Source: an uncultured Granulosicoccaceae bacterium
GTDB lineage: Bacteria > Pseudomonadota > Gammaproteobacteria > Granulosicoccales > Granulosicoccaceae
NCBI GenBank assembly: GCA_937951695.1
Contig: CALFBL010000234.1
Location: 1 to 8,817, forward strand
Reading direction: 5' to 3'
DNA length: 8,817 nucleotides
Part shown: positions 1 through 7,630 of the stretch, one piece after another
Numbering within the stretch: position 1 is the first letter of the stretch
Layout: the number at the start of each line of letters is the position of its first letter
Position numbers and translations under genes: made by a program
The notes under the pieces: generated by a model
The model's input: only the letters and a program-made list of their open reading frames with translations
Databases searched by the model: none
What the model was told of the DNA's origin: nothing

Positions 1-2
1 GG

Positions 3-902
3 GGCATCACCCGGCTTGATCCAGAGTCTAATAACAACAGCATTGGCCCCGATGATTTGACCTCGGGTGGATTCAGTGCAGCGCTCGGGTACGACTTCAA
101 CAATTTTTTAACGTTTGAACTCTTTGCCGCTGACCTCGGAAGCGCGTCGATCGATTTTTTAGGTCAAGACGTGGGAGATCTGGGTTATCAAGTGTATGGC
201 CTGAGTGCACTGGCGACGGTTTATCGCTTCGGCGATCGCGAACGACAAGGGCTGTCGTTTTACACACGCGCGGGTTTTGGTGTATTGGATAACGATTCTG
301 AGATTGATTTTCGCCGTGACAACGACGTTAATGTGTCACTCGGTATTGGGACGGAATACGGATTTCAAAACGGTATTGCGGTGCGCGCTGAACTGGATTC
401 TTTTGATACAGATGCCCAGCTGCTTCAACTAACCGTTCTCAAACGATTTGGCGGCCGAGCTAATTCGCGCACCTTAGTACCGGCTGCGGTACCGGTGGTT
501 GCACCCACTCCGGTGGCTGCACCTGAAACTGCTCCAGTACCTGCACCGAGCGCTGGAGCAGTCATACCGCAAACCTTGCCCAAGACCTTCTTCGACTTTG
601 ACCTCGACACCCTCAACGCGCAAGCTCTGGGTACGGTGAACGACATCACCGCTGTGCTCAGAGACACTGACGGTCAGATACTGATCGAAGGCCATGCTGA
701 TGAAACGGGTTCTGCTGAATACAACCAAGCATTGTCGGTGCGTCGGGCGAATGCGGTGCGTGATCAACTGGTCGCAGGCGGTATTGATGCCAATCGTCTC
801 GTAGTGCGCGGGTTTGGCGAGACCCGGCCAGCGGCCGGTAACGTAACCGCTGATGGTCGGGCGCAAAATCGACGCGTGGAAGCGACTCTGCTAGCCCAGT
901 AA
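3..902 (+). CDS. OmpA-family outer-membrane protein, 5' end cut by window edge
   Basis: The reading frame is open from the left edge, so the true start and signal peptide lie outside the window; the TTG at 57 is internal. About 299 codons are visible. The first ~155 residues alternate polar and hydrophobic/aromatic residues in short Gly-rich strands, as in an OmpA-type beta-barrel. A Pro/Ala/Val-rich linker follows (about 478-560). From about 572 to the end is the OmpA-like peptidoglycan-binding domain, with FFDFDLDTL, the GHADETGS motif and an NRRVEA end. The Asp at codon 699-701 and the Arg at 744-746 are 15 residues apart, the same spacing as the diaminopimelate-binding Asp271/Arg286 of E. 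coli OmpA. The inferred role is to anchor the outer membrane to peptidoglycan. The barrel subfamily is unassigned. A methyltransferase-fold gene starts 5 nt downstream, suggesting co-transcription. Confidence 0.93.
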   Translation, partial: GITRLDPESNNNSIGPDDLTSGGFSAALGYDFNNFLTFELFAADLGSASIDFLGQDVGDLGYQVYGLSALATVYRFGDRERQGLSFYTRAGFGVLDNDSEIDFRRDNDVNVSLGIGTEYGFQNGIAVRAELDSFDTDAQLLQLTVLKRFGGRANSRTLVPAAVPVVAPTPVAAPETAPVPAPSAGAVIPQTLPKTFFDFDLDTLNAQALGTVNDITAVLRDTDGQILIEGHADETGSAEYNQALSVRRANAVRDQLVAGGIDANRLVVRGFGETRPAAGNVTADGRAQNRRVEATLLAQ

Positions 903-907
903 ATTTC

Positions 908-1645
908 GTGACCATAGTCTGGGAGCTCACTGAGAACGGCACTCTCTACAGCGTCCGGCAAGCCGGTGAAAGCGTGCGGTTGTATTCAAATCGTGTGTTT
1001 CACAGCCAATGGAATCCGGATAGACCCATGGCGGGGGCGGTGTGGGATTGTCTCAGTTTGCCCGTGTTATTTCGCGACCAGCGATCTCTTGGGTCTGCTG
1101 CCCTCTTGGGTGTCGGGGGTGGGGCGGCTTTGCGGCAACTACATACCTTGCGTCGGTTTAATTCTTTCATCGGCATTGAATTGGATGAGGTGCATATTGA
1201 TATCGCACACGACTGGTTCGGCGTAACCGAGGATCATGCAACGCTCGTCCACGACGACGCGGTTGGCTGGTTATGGCGCTACGACGGCGAGCCGTTTGAT
1301 TTGTTAATTGATGATCTGTTCGGTCACGATGAACATGAACCCATTCGGGCGCAGAGCTTGACTCCAGAATGGGTTGGGCGTTTATCGACTCTCACTTCCG
1401 AGTCAGGTTTATTGGTGGTTAACTGCATCGATCGAGCCGAACTTAACCGGGCTCGACCGCATTTTCGCGCGGCAGGCTTCGAACACGGCACTTCATTTTC
1501 ACAAGCCCAATACGATAATCATATCGGTGTGTTTTCACGCGCCGAGCTGGATCAAAAACTCTGGCTGCGTGCGTTGTCTGAATCGGCGTTACCGGCCCAT
1601 GCGATTCGTACGGCGAAGTCTGTGATACGGCGAAAGCTCTGGTAA
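908..1645 (+). CDS. Spermidine-synthase-like SAM-dependent methyltransferase-fold protein
   Basis: The protein has 245 residues from a GTG start. The GTG is 5 nt after the OmpA stop and has no clear Shine-Dalgarno, so translation may be coupled. The Rossmann nucleotide-binding loop is ALLGVGGGAAL (about residues 65-75). The acidic end of strand 2 is IGIELDE (88-94), an HDDA segment (115-118) fits motif III, and DLLIDDLFGH (131-140) fits the post-strand-4 Asp motif. This order matches the spermidine synthase/SpeE-like superfamily. The canonical N-terminal beta domain is reduced, and I could not confirm the polyamine-binding residues, so the substrate is unknown. It could be a small SAM-binding protein of this superfamily rather than a true aminopropyltransferase. 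The gene converges on plsB with a 25-nt gap, and I see no separate terminator there. Confidence 0.8.
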   Translation: MTIVWELTENGTLYSVRQAGESVRLYSNRVFHSQWNPDRPMAGAVWDCLSLPVLFRDQRSLGSAALLGVGGGAALRQLHTLRRFNSFIGIELDEVHIDIAHDWFGVTEDHATLVHDDAVGWLWRYDGEPFDLLIDDLFGHDEHEPIRAQSLTPEWVGRLSTLTSESGLLVVNCIDRAELNRARPHFRAAGFEHGTSFSQAQYDNHIGVFSRAELDQKLWLRALSESALPAHAIRTAKSVIRRKLW

Positions 1646-1670
1646 GAGGCGGAGCGTGCTTACGTCGAAT

Positions 1671-4181
1671 TTATTCATCCGGTTGCACAATGTGTTGCTT
1701 GACTGGTTTAAACACGGCAGGCTGATTGCCAAAGCTGTGCACGGCGCCCAGAATAGCGTGCCGGGTTCGCTCATTAAGCAACAGTCGAGCGTCGACTTCA
1801 GAGTGCAGCACCTCCGGGCTGAGGATCAACACATCATTGTCGCTGCGCTGCAGGCGATGGGTGTTCTCCATGGTCGTGACAAACCGGTCTAGCACGTGTT
1901 TATCAAACCAATCCTGAGAATCTCGACTGTGGGTTCGGGCCAAGCGGGCGGCAACGGCTTCACAGTGCTCGGCGAATTGCCCAAATGACATGCCCTTGCT
2001 GCCGGCCGACGCCAATACCGCCGTATTCAGGTAATACCGCTCTATGGCGGGCATCATCGATTGGGCGAGCGTCATCAGTGTTATCGCTGAGGTAGAGCCT
2101 GCAATGGCTCGACGCCAGGAGTCGGCTTCGTTGATCAATAGTCTTTGATTTTCCATTACCGTCAATGCCCGCTTGATCAAGGCGTCGTCGGGCTGGTGTG
2201 GAAGAAACAGCTCGGCTTGCAGAAAATGATAAGCCGGTGTGATCAGTTCATGGATGCGTTGCTCGGTCAGTGAGGCTCGATTGGAAAAAGAACAGGCAAT
2301 TAATGAGGGGAGTACGAGCAAGTGCTGGATATTGTTAGAAAAGTAGGTTATCGGGGCGACCTGACCGGGTTTGATGCTGACGAGTTCGCCAAGCTTGTCG
2401 TTATCTACGTTGAGATATCCCAGCGATTTGGTGTGCTCGATCATCGCCTGTGCGGACATTGAGGGCATTTCAATTTCCGACTCGATATGTGTGCCGCTAA
2501 TGAGACTGTGGTAGGTGTGTATGAGTGTCTGCAGCTCTTGCCGGCCGAGGCTCGCTTTTGGGGTTGCCAGAACGGCTGTCGCCACAAGGCTCACGGGTGT
2601 GACACTGGCGGCGTTATTGATACGCTGCATGATCGTTTCGCCCAGCTCATCAATCACCGGCTTAATCCACTTGGGCTTTGTTTGTTCTACCGCTCGCTGT
2701 CTCCAGCCCGGATTGTGACGAGTTAATAGTGGGGCAAGCTTAATGGGATCGCCAACGTTCACGTGCACCCGTCCATAGTCCTGTTTCAGGGTTTTGAGCG
2801 CCTTTAGGAGTCCGAATACCGATTCTTTGCGCTTTTTGCCACCTGCGAGTTCGCTGGTGAACGATCGACCTTCTATCAGGCGTTCGTAACCAAAATAAAC
2901 GGGCACAAAGACTACTTGGCGCCTCGGGTTTTGCAGGTAGGCGTGCACGGTCATCGACAACATACCGCCTTTGGGTGGTAGCAGACGACCGGTTCGGCTG
3001 CGTCCACCTTCGATGAAATACTCAAGCGCATGACCGCGTTCCAGCAGCTTTTTTAGATACGCATTGAAAGTGGCAGAATAAAGCGCGTTGTCAGAAAACG
3101 TGCGGCGTAGAAAGAACGCGCCACCGCGGCGCAGAACACCGCCGACCACGGGCATATTCAGATTAATACCCGCCGCGATATGCGGCAGCGAAAGACCATT
3201 CATGTACAGAATGTAGGACAACAGCAGATAATCGATGTGGCTTCGGTGGCAGGGCACATACACAATCTCGCGCCCGTCGGCGACGGCTTTGAGGCGTTCG
3301 ACGCCTGTGAATTCGACACCGTCGTAGAGGTGAGTCCAGAGTTGGGTCAGGAGCTTTTGCAGCACGCCTACTGTGCTATAAGACACGTCAGCGGCGATTT
3401 CGTGGGCGTAGAGTCTGGCTTTTTTCTTGACTGTTCGTGGGTTGCTGGATGAACTCACGGACTCCTTTTCCATGGCAGTGCGAACTCCTTGATCGGCTAG
3501 GACGTGGTTGATCAGCATGCGACGATGCGATAGATCCGGGCCAATCGTTGCGATTCTGCGTTGTCGGAAGTGCACCCGCAGAATGCGTGAGAGTTTTCGC
3601 TGTGCGCGAGGTGCTCCGATACCTGTAGAGCTTTTTATAAACTCAGCCAGGGACAAAGGCTCGCTGAAGCTCACCAGGCACTGTCGCCCGTGAATCATCG
3701 TCCCGACCAGCTTACGGGTGCGCCCCGCGATTGCCCATGTTTCAGAGAACATTTGCCGCCAGACAGAGTCTTCACGCTCGGGTGCTTGGCCCCAGAATAC
3801 CGACACAGGCACGATCTGGCACTCAGTGACAGCCCCCTCGCCAGACAGGGCTTCATCGACCAGTCGGCGCAGTGTTTTTGGCACAGTTTGATGAGCTTTA
3901 CCAATTCCAAAAGGCGGCATTCGCTGCAGCGTCAATGTACGTTGACGCATGCGCAAATCTCCATACAACAGTTCCGATTTTGGGTGAGGTAGCTGATGGG
4001 CTTCGCAGACGATGGCCAGCGCTGTAAAATCAGACACACCGCCGGACTTCAGCACGTAAATAATGGGTAGGTTCTGGTCAAGCAGCGTCTGTGGTTTGGC
4101 CGGTAGGGCGGTAGGCCTCACCCACTTGGCGATAATGCGCATCAGCGGAGAATTGGCGGGCTTAACAACTCGTTGGGGCAT
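1671..4181 (-). CDS. plsB: Glycerol-3-phosphate 1-O-acyltransferase PlsB
   Basis: This inner-membrane enzyme acylates sn-glycerol-3-phosphate at position 1 using acyl-CoA or acyl-ACP, the first step of phospholipid synthesis. At 836 residues it is slightly longer than E. coli PlsB (about 807). All four acyltransferase blocks are visible. Block I is CHRSHID, with catalytic H312 and D317. Block II is GGAFFLRR (353-360). Block III is FIEGGRSRTGR (389-399), and block IV is FVPVYFGYER (425-434). H312/D317 lie close to the H306/D311 pair of E. coli. The N-terminal part (IIYVLKSGGVSDFTAL) and the long C-terminal region are typical of PlsB rather than of small PlsC enzymes. The start is the ATG read at 4181-4179, with a weak GGAT upstream. 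The gene is divergent from the AhpD-like gene. No frameshift or missing key residue is seen. Confidence 0.97.
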   Translation of the reverse strand: MPQRVVKPANSPLMRIIAKWVRPTALPAKPQTLLDQNLPIIYVLKSGGVSDFTALAIVCEAHQLPHPKSELLYGDLRMRQRTLTLQRMPPFGIGKAHQTVPKTLRRLVDEALSGEGAVTECQIVPVSVFWGQAPEREDSVWRQMFSETWAIAGRTRKLVGTMIHGRQCLVSFSEPLSLAEFIKSSTGIGAPRAQRKLSRILRVHFRQRRIATIGPDLSHRRMLINHVLADQGVRTAMEKESVSSSSNPRTVKKKARLYAHEIAADVSYSTVGVLQKLLTQLWTHLYDGVEFTGVERLKAVADGREIVYVPCHRSHIDYLLLSYILYMNGLSLPHIAAGINLNMPVVGGVLRRGGAFFLRRTFSDNALYSATFNAYLKKLLERGHALEYFIEGGRSRTGRLLPPKGGMLSMTVHAYLQNPRRQVVFVPVYFGYERLIEGRSFTSELAGGKKRKESVFGLLKALKTLKQDYGRVHVNVGDPIKLAPLLTRHNPGWRQRAVEQTKPKWIKPVIDELGETIMQRINNAASVTPVSLVATAVLATPKASLGRQELQTLIHTYHSLISGTHIESEIEMPSMSAQAMIEHTKSLGYLNVDNDKLGELVSIKPGQVAPITYFSNNIQHLLVLPSLIACSFSNRASLTEQRIHELITPAYHFLQAELFLPHQPDDALIKRALTVMENQRLLINEADSWRRAIAGSTSAITLMTLAQSMMPAIERYYLNTAVLASAGSKGMSFGQFAEHCEAVAARLARTHSRDSQDWFDKHVLDRFVTTMENTHRLQRSDNDVLILSPEVLHSEVDARLLLNERTRHAILGAVHSFGNQPAVFKPVKQHIVQPDE

Positions 4182-4243
4182 AATGGATCCGGTTGGGCAT
4201 TTCAGCGCATCAAGCAGCTACCTGTGACTACGAGCATACCAAT
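4182..4243. promoter_or_regulatory. Short divergent promoter region between plsB and the AhpD-like gene
   Basis: The 62 nt between the two opposed starts must carry or overlap the promoters for both genes. I see no convincing paired -35/-10 boxes on either strand. The promoters may be weak or lie partly inside the opposite coding sequence. A TTG at 4193, in frame with the AhpD-like gene, has GGA six bases upstream and is an alternative start. It would consume most of this gap. Confidence 0.35.
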
Positions 4244-4780
4244 ATGGCAAGACTAACCACTCGCAATGAAGCCTCTTTGAGTCCCGAAACTCTCGAGGCG
4301 CTCTCAGCTGTCACGGGCAATGGAAAACTGGCCGCAGTGTATTTGCAGTACGCAAACAGTGAACCAGCTCTGCAAGCTTACTTGACGATGGAACAAGCCT
4401 TGGTACAGGGAAGTCTCGACGAACCCATCCTGGAGGCCATAAAATTAGCAGTGAGTCAGCGTACCGGTTGCGATTTTTGTTTGTCAGTGCACACTTTCAA
4501 GGCCAAGAAATCGGGTCTGGATGAGACTGTACAACTCGCTATACGTCAAGGCCAGCCCACCGGAGATAGCTACCTGGATGTGGTGCTCGAGCTAGTTCGG
4601 TTGTTTCTTACCCGCCGTGGCAGTGTGCCCGACGAAGTGTTGACAAAAGCGCAATCGGTTGGCTTGACTCACGCGAATTTACTCGATATCTGCCTGGCGG
4701 TTTCAACGATAGTTTTCACCAATATCGCAAACCACGTAAACGATACGAAAAGCTCGCTTCCGCCAGCTCCGCCGATTTGA
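4244..4780 (+). CDS. AhpD-like / carboxymuconolactone decarboxylase family protein
   Basis: The protein has 178 residues from the ATG at 4244. An in-frame TTG at 4193 would add 17 residues, but the protein beginning MARL fits the family better. It is all-alpha in character, with the family signature E64, C76-Asp-Phe-C79 and H83. The spacing Glu-11-Cys-2-Cys-3-His matches the proton-relay and redox site of mycobacterial AhpD (E118, C130, C133, H137). The AhpD residue H132 between the cysteines is Phe here, as is common in the wider CMD family. The C-terminal NHVNDT is typical of peroxidase-related members. The likely role is a cytoplasmic thiol-dependent hydroperoxide-reducing or disulfide-active protein; the substrate is unknown. 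It is the first gene of a possible two-gene unit with the ABC exporter, 52 nt downstream. Confidence 0.88.
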   Translation: MARLTTRNEASLSPETLEALSAVTGNGKLAAVYLQYANSEPALQAYLTMEQALVQGSLDEPILEAIKLAVSQRTGCDFCLSVHTFKAKKSGLDETVQLAIRQGQPTGDSYLDVVLELVRLFLTRRGSVPDEVLTKAQSVGLTHANLLDICLAVSTIVFTNIANHVNDTKSSLPPAPPI

Positions 4781-4784
4781 TTTA

Positions 4785-4805
4785 GCCCCGCCTTTGAGTC
4801 GGGGT
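4785..4805 (+). terminator. Weak GC hairpin after the AhpD-like gene
   Basis: GCCCCG at 4785-4790 can pair with CGGGGT at 4800-4805, giving five Watson-Crick pairs plus one G-U around a 9-nt loop. It starts 4 nt after the stop codon. No run of T follows, so it may only attenuate transcription or protect the 3' end rather than terminate, and read-through into the ABC gene is plausible. Confidence 0.3.
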
Positions 4806-4819
4806 CGATAAATTCAACC

Positions 4820-4825
4820 AAGGAG
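4820..4825 (+). promoter_or_regulatory. Strong ribosome binding site deciding the GTG start of the ABC exporter
   Basis: AAGGAG lies 7 nt before the GTG at 4833. This near-consensus Shine-Dalgarno fixes the start at this non-ATG codon. Confidence 0.85.
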
Positions 4826-4832
4826 TTGAACC

Positions 4833-6728
4833 GTGGGATTAAGGATTCAGCAGCTGACCGATCGTGTGTTCGATTTTTTTGAGTCGCTGGCGGATCCTTT
4901 TCCCCTCGTCGACGATGCCACACCTCCGCGAAAAGCCTTTCCCTTTGTCCGGCATTACAGCCGAGGCATGTGGCCGTGGCTGATCATCCTGACGGTGTTG
5001 ACAGCTGCGATCGCGGTATTAGAGATCGGTCTTTTCGGGTTTCTAGCCAATATCGTTGACTGGTTCGGCACGCGCGATCCCAGTACGTTTCTGGCGGAAG
5101 AGTCTCGATCATTGGTCATGATGGGCTTGGTTATTCTGGTGGCGATTCCTGTGACCACCTACCTGCACGTCATCCTAATGCATCAGACGGTGTACGGGAA
5201 TTACCCAATGGCCATTCGCTGGCGCGCTCACAATTATTTGCTGGGCCAGAGTTACAGCTTTTTCCAGGATGAGTTTGCGGGTCGTATATCGACGAAGCTG
5301 CTGCAGACCTCATTGGCGGTGCGTGAAACGGTGATGAAGGTGCTGGATGTGCTGGTGTACGTCAGTGTGTATTTCTTGGGCGCGCTGGTACTAATCGCGT
5401 CGTTTGATGTGGTTTTATTGTTGCCGTTTGCGTTGTGGTTTGTCGGCTATGTGCTGTTGTTGAAAAGATATTTGCCAAGACTTCAGCAGGTGTCGAGACG
5501 GCAGGCCGATTCGCGTTCGGATATGACAGGCAGAATTGTCGACAGCTACACCAACATACAAACGGTAAAACTGTTTGCGCACGCCGGGCATGAAGTGCGG
5601 TATGCAAAAGCTGGGATGAATAACTTTTTAAATACCGTGCATCCGCAGATGCGCAATGTGTCTGAGCTGAATGTGATCCTGACCACCATAAACGCAGCGC
5701 TGTTGTTTGGTGTTAGCGCTGTGGGAATTTTCCAATGGACCCAAGCTTCTGTAAGTGTCGGTGGTGTGGCTGTGGCTATCGGTTTGGTGTTACGTCTGCA
5801 GGGGATGTCGCAGTGGATCATGTGGGAGATGGGTGCGCTGTTTGAAAACTTAGGTGTATTGTTTGATGGCATGACCATGCTGTCAAAAGAACGTGAAGTT
5901 CAGGATGAGCCGAATGCGTCTGAGCTTGTAGTCAGTGCAGGTGCTGTGGAATTTGCCAATGTCAGCTTTAACTATGGTCGTGATATTGGCGTTATTGAAA
6001 ATCTGTCGTTGTCGGTGGCTTCGGGTGAGAAAATCGGGTTGGTTGGGCGTTCGGGTGCGGGTAAAACCACACTCACCAATTTACTGTTGCGTCTGTACGA
6101 TGTGGAAACGGGTGAGATTCGGGTGGACGGTAAGCCCATACGATCCATTACTCAGGAATCGCTTCGACGACAGATTGGAGTAGTCACTCAAGATACCTCG
6201 TTGTTACACCGCTCGGTGTACGATAACATTGCTTACGGTCGGCCGGACGCCACAGAGGATGCGGTTATCTCAGCGGCAAAGCGCGCCAACGCGCTGGAGT
6301 TTATTGAAACCTTGGAAGACCCCAAAGGGCGTAAGGGGTTCAACGCGCATGTGGGCGAGCGCGGCATCAAGCTATCAGGTGGACAGCGACAACGTATTGC
6401 AATTGCCCGTATGTTTTTAAAAGATGCCCCCATTCTTTTGTTGGATGAGGCGACGTCAGCGTTGGACAGCGAAGTGGAAGCTGCAATTCAGGAAAACTTG
6501 AGTGAGTTGATGAGCAGTAAAACGGTTATTGCTATCGCTCACCGTTTATCTACTATAGCGGCTATGGATCGGCTGATTGTGATGGACAATGGCAAGGTCA
6601 TTGAAGAGGGTAGCCACGAGGCGTTAGTAAAGTCTGACGGGATGTATTCCTCGTTGTGGGCACGCCAGAGTGGCGGATTTTTACCGACCGCTGATGGTGT
6701 TCTTGAGATGGAAAGCACTCTGGAGTAA
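4833..6728 (+). CDS. ABC exporter half-transporter (fused permease and ATPase, MsbA/Atm1-like)
   Basis: The 631-residue protein has the usual length of a half-size exporter that works as a homodimer in the inner membrane. The N-terminal cytoplasmic lead (1-46) includes LADPFP and ATPP motifs. Six hydrophobic segments follow, at about 47-71, 93-115, 170-189, 191-211, 280-300 and 305-322. The nucleotide-binding domain is complete: Walker A GRSGAGKTT (405-413, K411), Q-loop Q453, signature LSGGQRQ (514-520), Walker B ILLLD (534-538) with catalytic E539, D-loop SALD (542-545) and H-loop H570. All catalytic residues are intact, so it should be an active ATP-driven exporter. The substrate cannot be read from the sequence; lipid, drug or peptide are all possible. 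It follows the AhpD-like gene on the same strand and ends before a strong hairpin. Confidence 0.95.
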   Translation: MGLRIQQLTDRVFDFFESLADPFPLVDDATPPRKAFPFVRHYSRGMWPWLIILTVLTAAIAVLEIGLFGFLANIVDWFGTRDPSTFLAEESRSLVMMGLVILVAIPVTTYLHVILMHQTVYGNYPMAIRWRAHNYLLGQSYSFFQDEFAGRISTKLLQTSLAVRETVMKVLDVLVYVSVYFLGALVLIASFDVVLLLPFALWFVGYVLLLKRYLPRLQQVSRRQADSRSDMTGRIVDSYTNIQTVKLFAHAGHEVRYAKAGMNNFLNTVHPQMRNVSELNVILTTINAALLFGVSAVGIFQWTQASVSVGGVAVAIGLVLRLQGMSQWIMWEMGALFENLGVLFDGMTMLSKEREVQDEPNASELVVSAGAVEFANVSFNYGRDIGVIENLSLSVASGEKIGLVGRSGAGKTTLTNLLLRLYDVETGEIRVDGKPIRSITQESLRRQIGVVTQDTSLLHRSVYDNIAYGRPDATEDAVISAAKRANALEFIETLEDPKGRKGFNAHVGERGIKLSGGQRQRIAIARMFLKDAPILLLDEATSALDSEVEAAIQENLSELMSSKTVIAIAHRLSTIAAMDRLIVMDNGKVIEEGSHEALVKSDGMYSSLWARQSGGFLPTADGVLEMESTLE

Positions 6729-6753
6729 GCCACGGTTGTCTCGGCAACAAAAC

Positions 6754-6784
6754 GGTGCAGCTACTCTAATGAGATAGCTGCACC
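6754..6784. terminator. Strong hairpin between convergent genes, probable bidirectional terminator
   Basis: GGTGCAGCTA at 6754-6763 is perfectly complementary to TAGCTGCACC at 6775-6784, a 10-bp stem with an 11-nt loop. It lies 25 nt after the ABC exporter stop. Read on the minus strand, the stem is followed by GTTTTGTTG, so it may work best for the convergent minus-strand repeat-protein gene. Plus-strand read-out has only a weak T-rich tail. The remaining 144 nt up to the repeat-protein stop (6785-6928) hold no gene I can support. Confidence 0.7.
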
Positions 6785-6928
6785 TGGGCTCAAAGTGTTG
6801 TTTAGATTTCTTCGAAATCCATAAAGGTACTAAGGTCTGCGTAGAACGCTAACCAACCTCGATCACTAGCCCCGGACGCTCCAGAGTTTCGAGCCGATAA
6901 ATGATCAATCAAATTGGTTAGCCTATCC

Positions 6929-7339
6929 TCAACGATGGCCTCGTCCTCGGAATCCGCGGTTGATTCCGATGCCTCGGTGAGCGTTTGAAAAGCGAGAGTG
7001 TCCATAGAATCGATTTCCTCGAAATTGTCGGTTGCTGTGACGAAAATTGTTCCGGAAGCCATGGCGATTGGCGAAGCGATATTGATTTCCGAAACGATGT
7101 CTTTGGCGATAGCCGTGGTTTCTGTAGCCATAGTTGTGGTTTCTGTAGCTATAGTTGTGGTTTCTGTAGCCATAGTTGTTGCGATAGCCGTATGAAGAAC
7201 CGAAAAATATTTGTGTTCTCCCGTGCCCGAAACCAATGGATAAATCGCCGGCATTGGCGGATGTGGCGAAGGCGGTGCTGAACATTAAAAGCGCAACGGC
7301 AATACTGGTTCTGAACCTTTTCGCAGCAGTTGTAGTCAT
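6929..7339 (-). CDS. Small secreted Gly/Tyr/Arg/Asn/His-rich tandem-repeat protein
   Basis: I do not recognise a named family. The protein has 136 residues from the ATG read at 7339-7337, chosen because GGGAG lies 6 nt upstream and a textbook signal peptide begins there. The frame is open further upstream to 7435, but that part lacks these signs. The signal peptide has a basic n-region (AAKRFR), a hydrophobic core (IAVALLMF) and probable cleavage after ANA (residue 30). The mature 106 residues are low-complexity and strongly basic: one Asp, no Glu, Lys, Cys, Pro or Trp. They contain three 7-residue units, GYRNHNY, SYRNHNY and GYRNHGY (57-77), then an Arg/Asn/Phe/His/Gly-rich tail. Export to the periplasm or surface is inferred. 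Binding of an anionic polymer or metal is possible but unproven. Confidence 0.75.
   Translation of the reverse strand: MTTTAAKRFRTSIAVALLMFSTAFATSANAGDLSIGFGHGRTQIFFGSSYGYRNNYGYRNHNYSYRNHNYGYRNHGYRQRHRFGNQYRFANRHGFRNNFRHSNRQFRGNRFYGHSRFSNAHRGIGINRGFRGRGHR
7109..7171 (-). repeat. Three tandem 21-bp units inside the secreted repeat protein gene
   Basis: Units are 7151-7171, 7130-7150 and 7109-7129 in coding order. The first two differ by two bases, one at each of the Gly/Ser and Gly/Ser-boundary codons, or less; the third differs mainly at the Asn-to-Gly codon near its end. Each codes for (G/S)YRNH(N/G)Y. Near-identity at silent positions, such as AGA for every repeat Arg, points to recent duplication. 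A partial fourth unit with different codons precedes them at 7172-7189. Confidence 0.9.
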
Positions 7340-7345
7340 GTTGTT

Positions 7346-7350
7346 CTCCC
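7346..7350 (-). promoter_or_regulatory. Ribosome binding site of the secreted repeat protein
   Basis: On the minus strand GGGAG is followed by six bases and then ATG. It selects the start that begins the signal peptide over upstream in-frame ATG codons. Confidence 0.75.
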
Positions 7351-7526
7351 AAAGCCTGTCGTACCACAGCTTCTGTATGCGTAGTAGGAGCGGTACCGTT
7401 AAGCGCCGCATCCAATGAATGATTATGAAACTCACGATTCTTACGGTAACTGAGAGCTACTGGAAGGGGTTTCGTTCTAATTTATACATAAAAGTAAACA
7501 AACCGACATTTCTCGCCTGTGTCCAC

Positions 7527-7554
7527 TAAGGGTCATTAGATAAGGGTCATTGGA
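7527..7554. repeat. 14-bp tandem direct repeat, two copies
   Basis: TAAGGGTCATTAGA (7527-7540) is followed directly by TAAGGGTCATTGGA (7541-7554), 13 of 14 positions identical. It lies in the middle of the divergent intergenic region. It could be a paired binding site for a regulator or a chance slippage product. Confidence 0.75.
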
Positions 7555-7610
7555 GGGCCTTTGGATGAACTGACTTGGCTGTGCGTCAACGGTAGTTGGG
7601 TTCTCAGCGA

Positions 7611-7630
7611 AATCGATGAAAATCGATAGG
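7611..7630. repeat. 10-bp tandem repeat AATCGAT-NNN, two copies
   Basis: AATCGATGAA is followed by AATCGATAGG. The palindromic ATCGAT core recurs exactly one helical turn apart, which would place two binding sites on the same DNA face. It overlaps the left arm (7626-7631) of a 6-bp inverted repeat. Function is not established. Confidence 0.5.

Noticed and set aside
474..866. Long minus-strand frames opposite the OmpA-like gene
   Set aside because: Antisense shadows; the plus strand has an unmistakable OmpA domain over the same bases.
6998..7195. Plus-strand hydrophobic Val/Ala/Ile repeat frame resembling a membrane peptide
   Set aside because: Another shadow of the same tandem repeats, without a start signal or independent support.
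6985..7281. Plus-strand frame with repeated CGFCSHSC-like cysteine motifs, looking like a metal-binding protein
   Set aside because: It is the antisense reading of the 21-bp repeats of the secreted protein gene on the minus strand. It has no ribosome site, and the minus-strand frame has the signal peptide.
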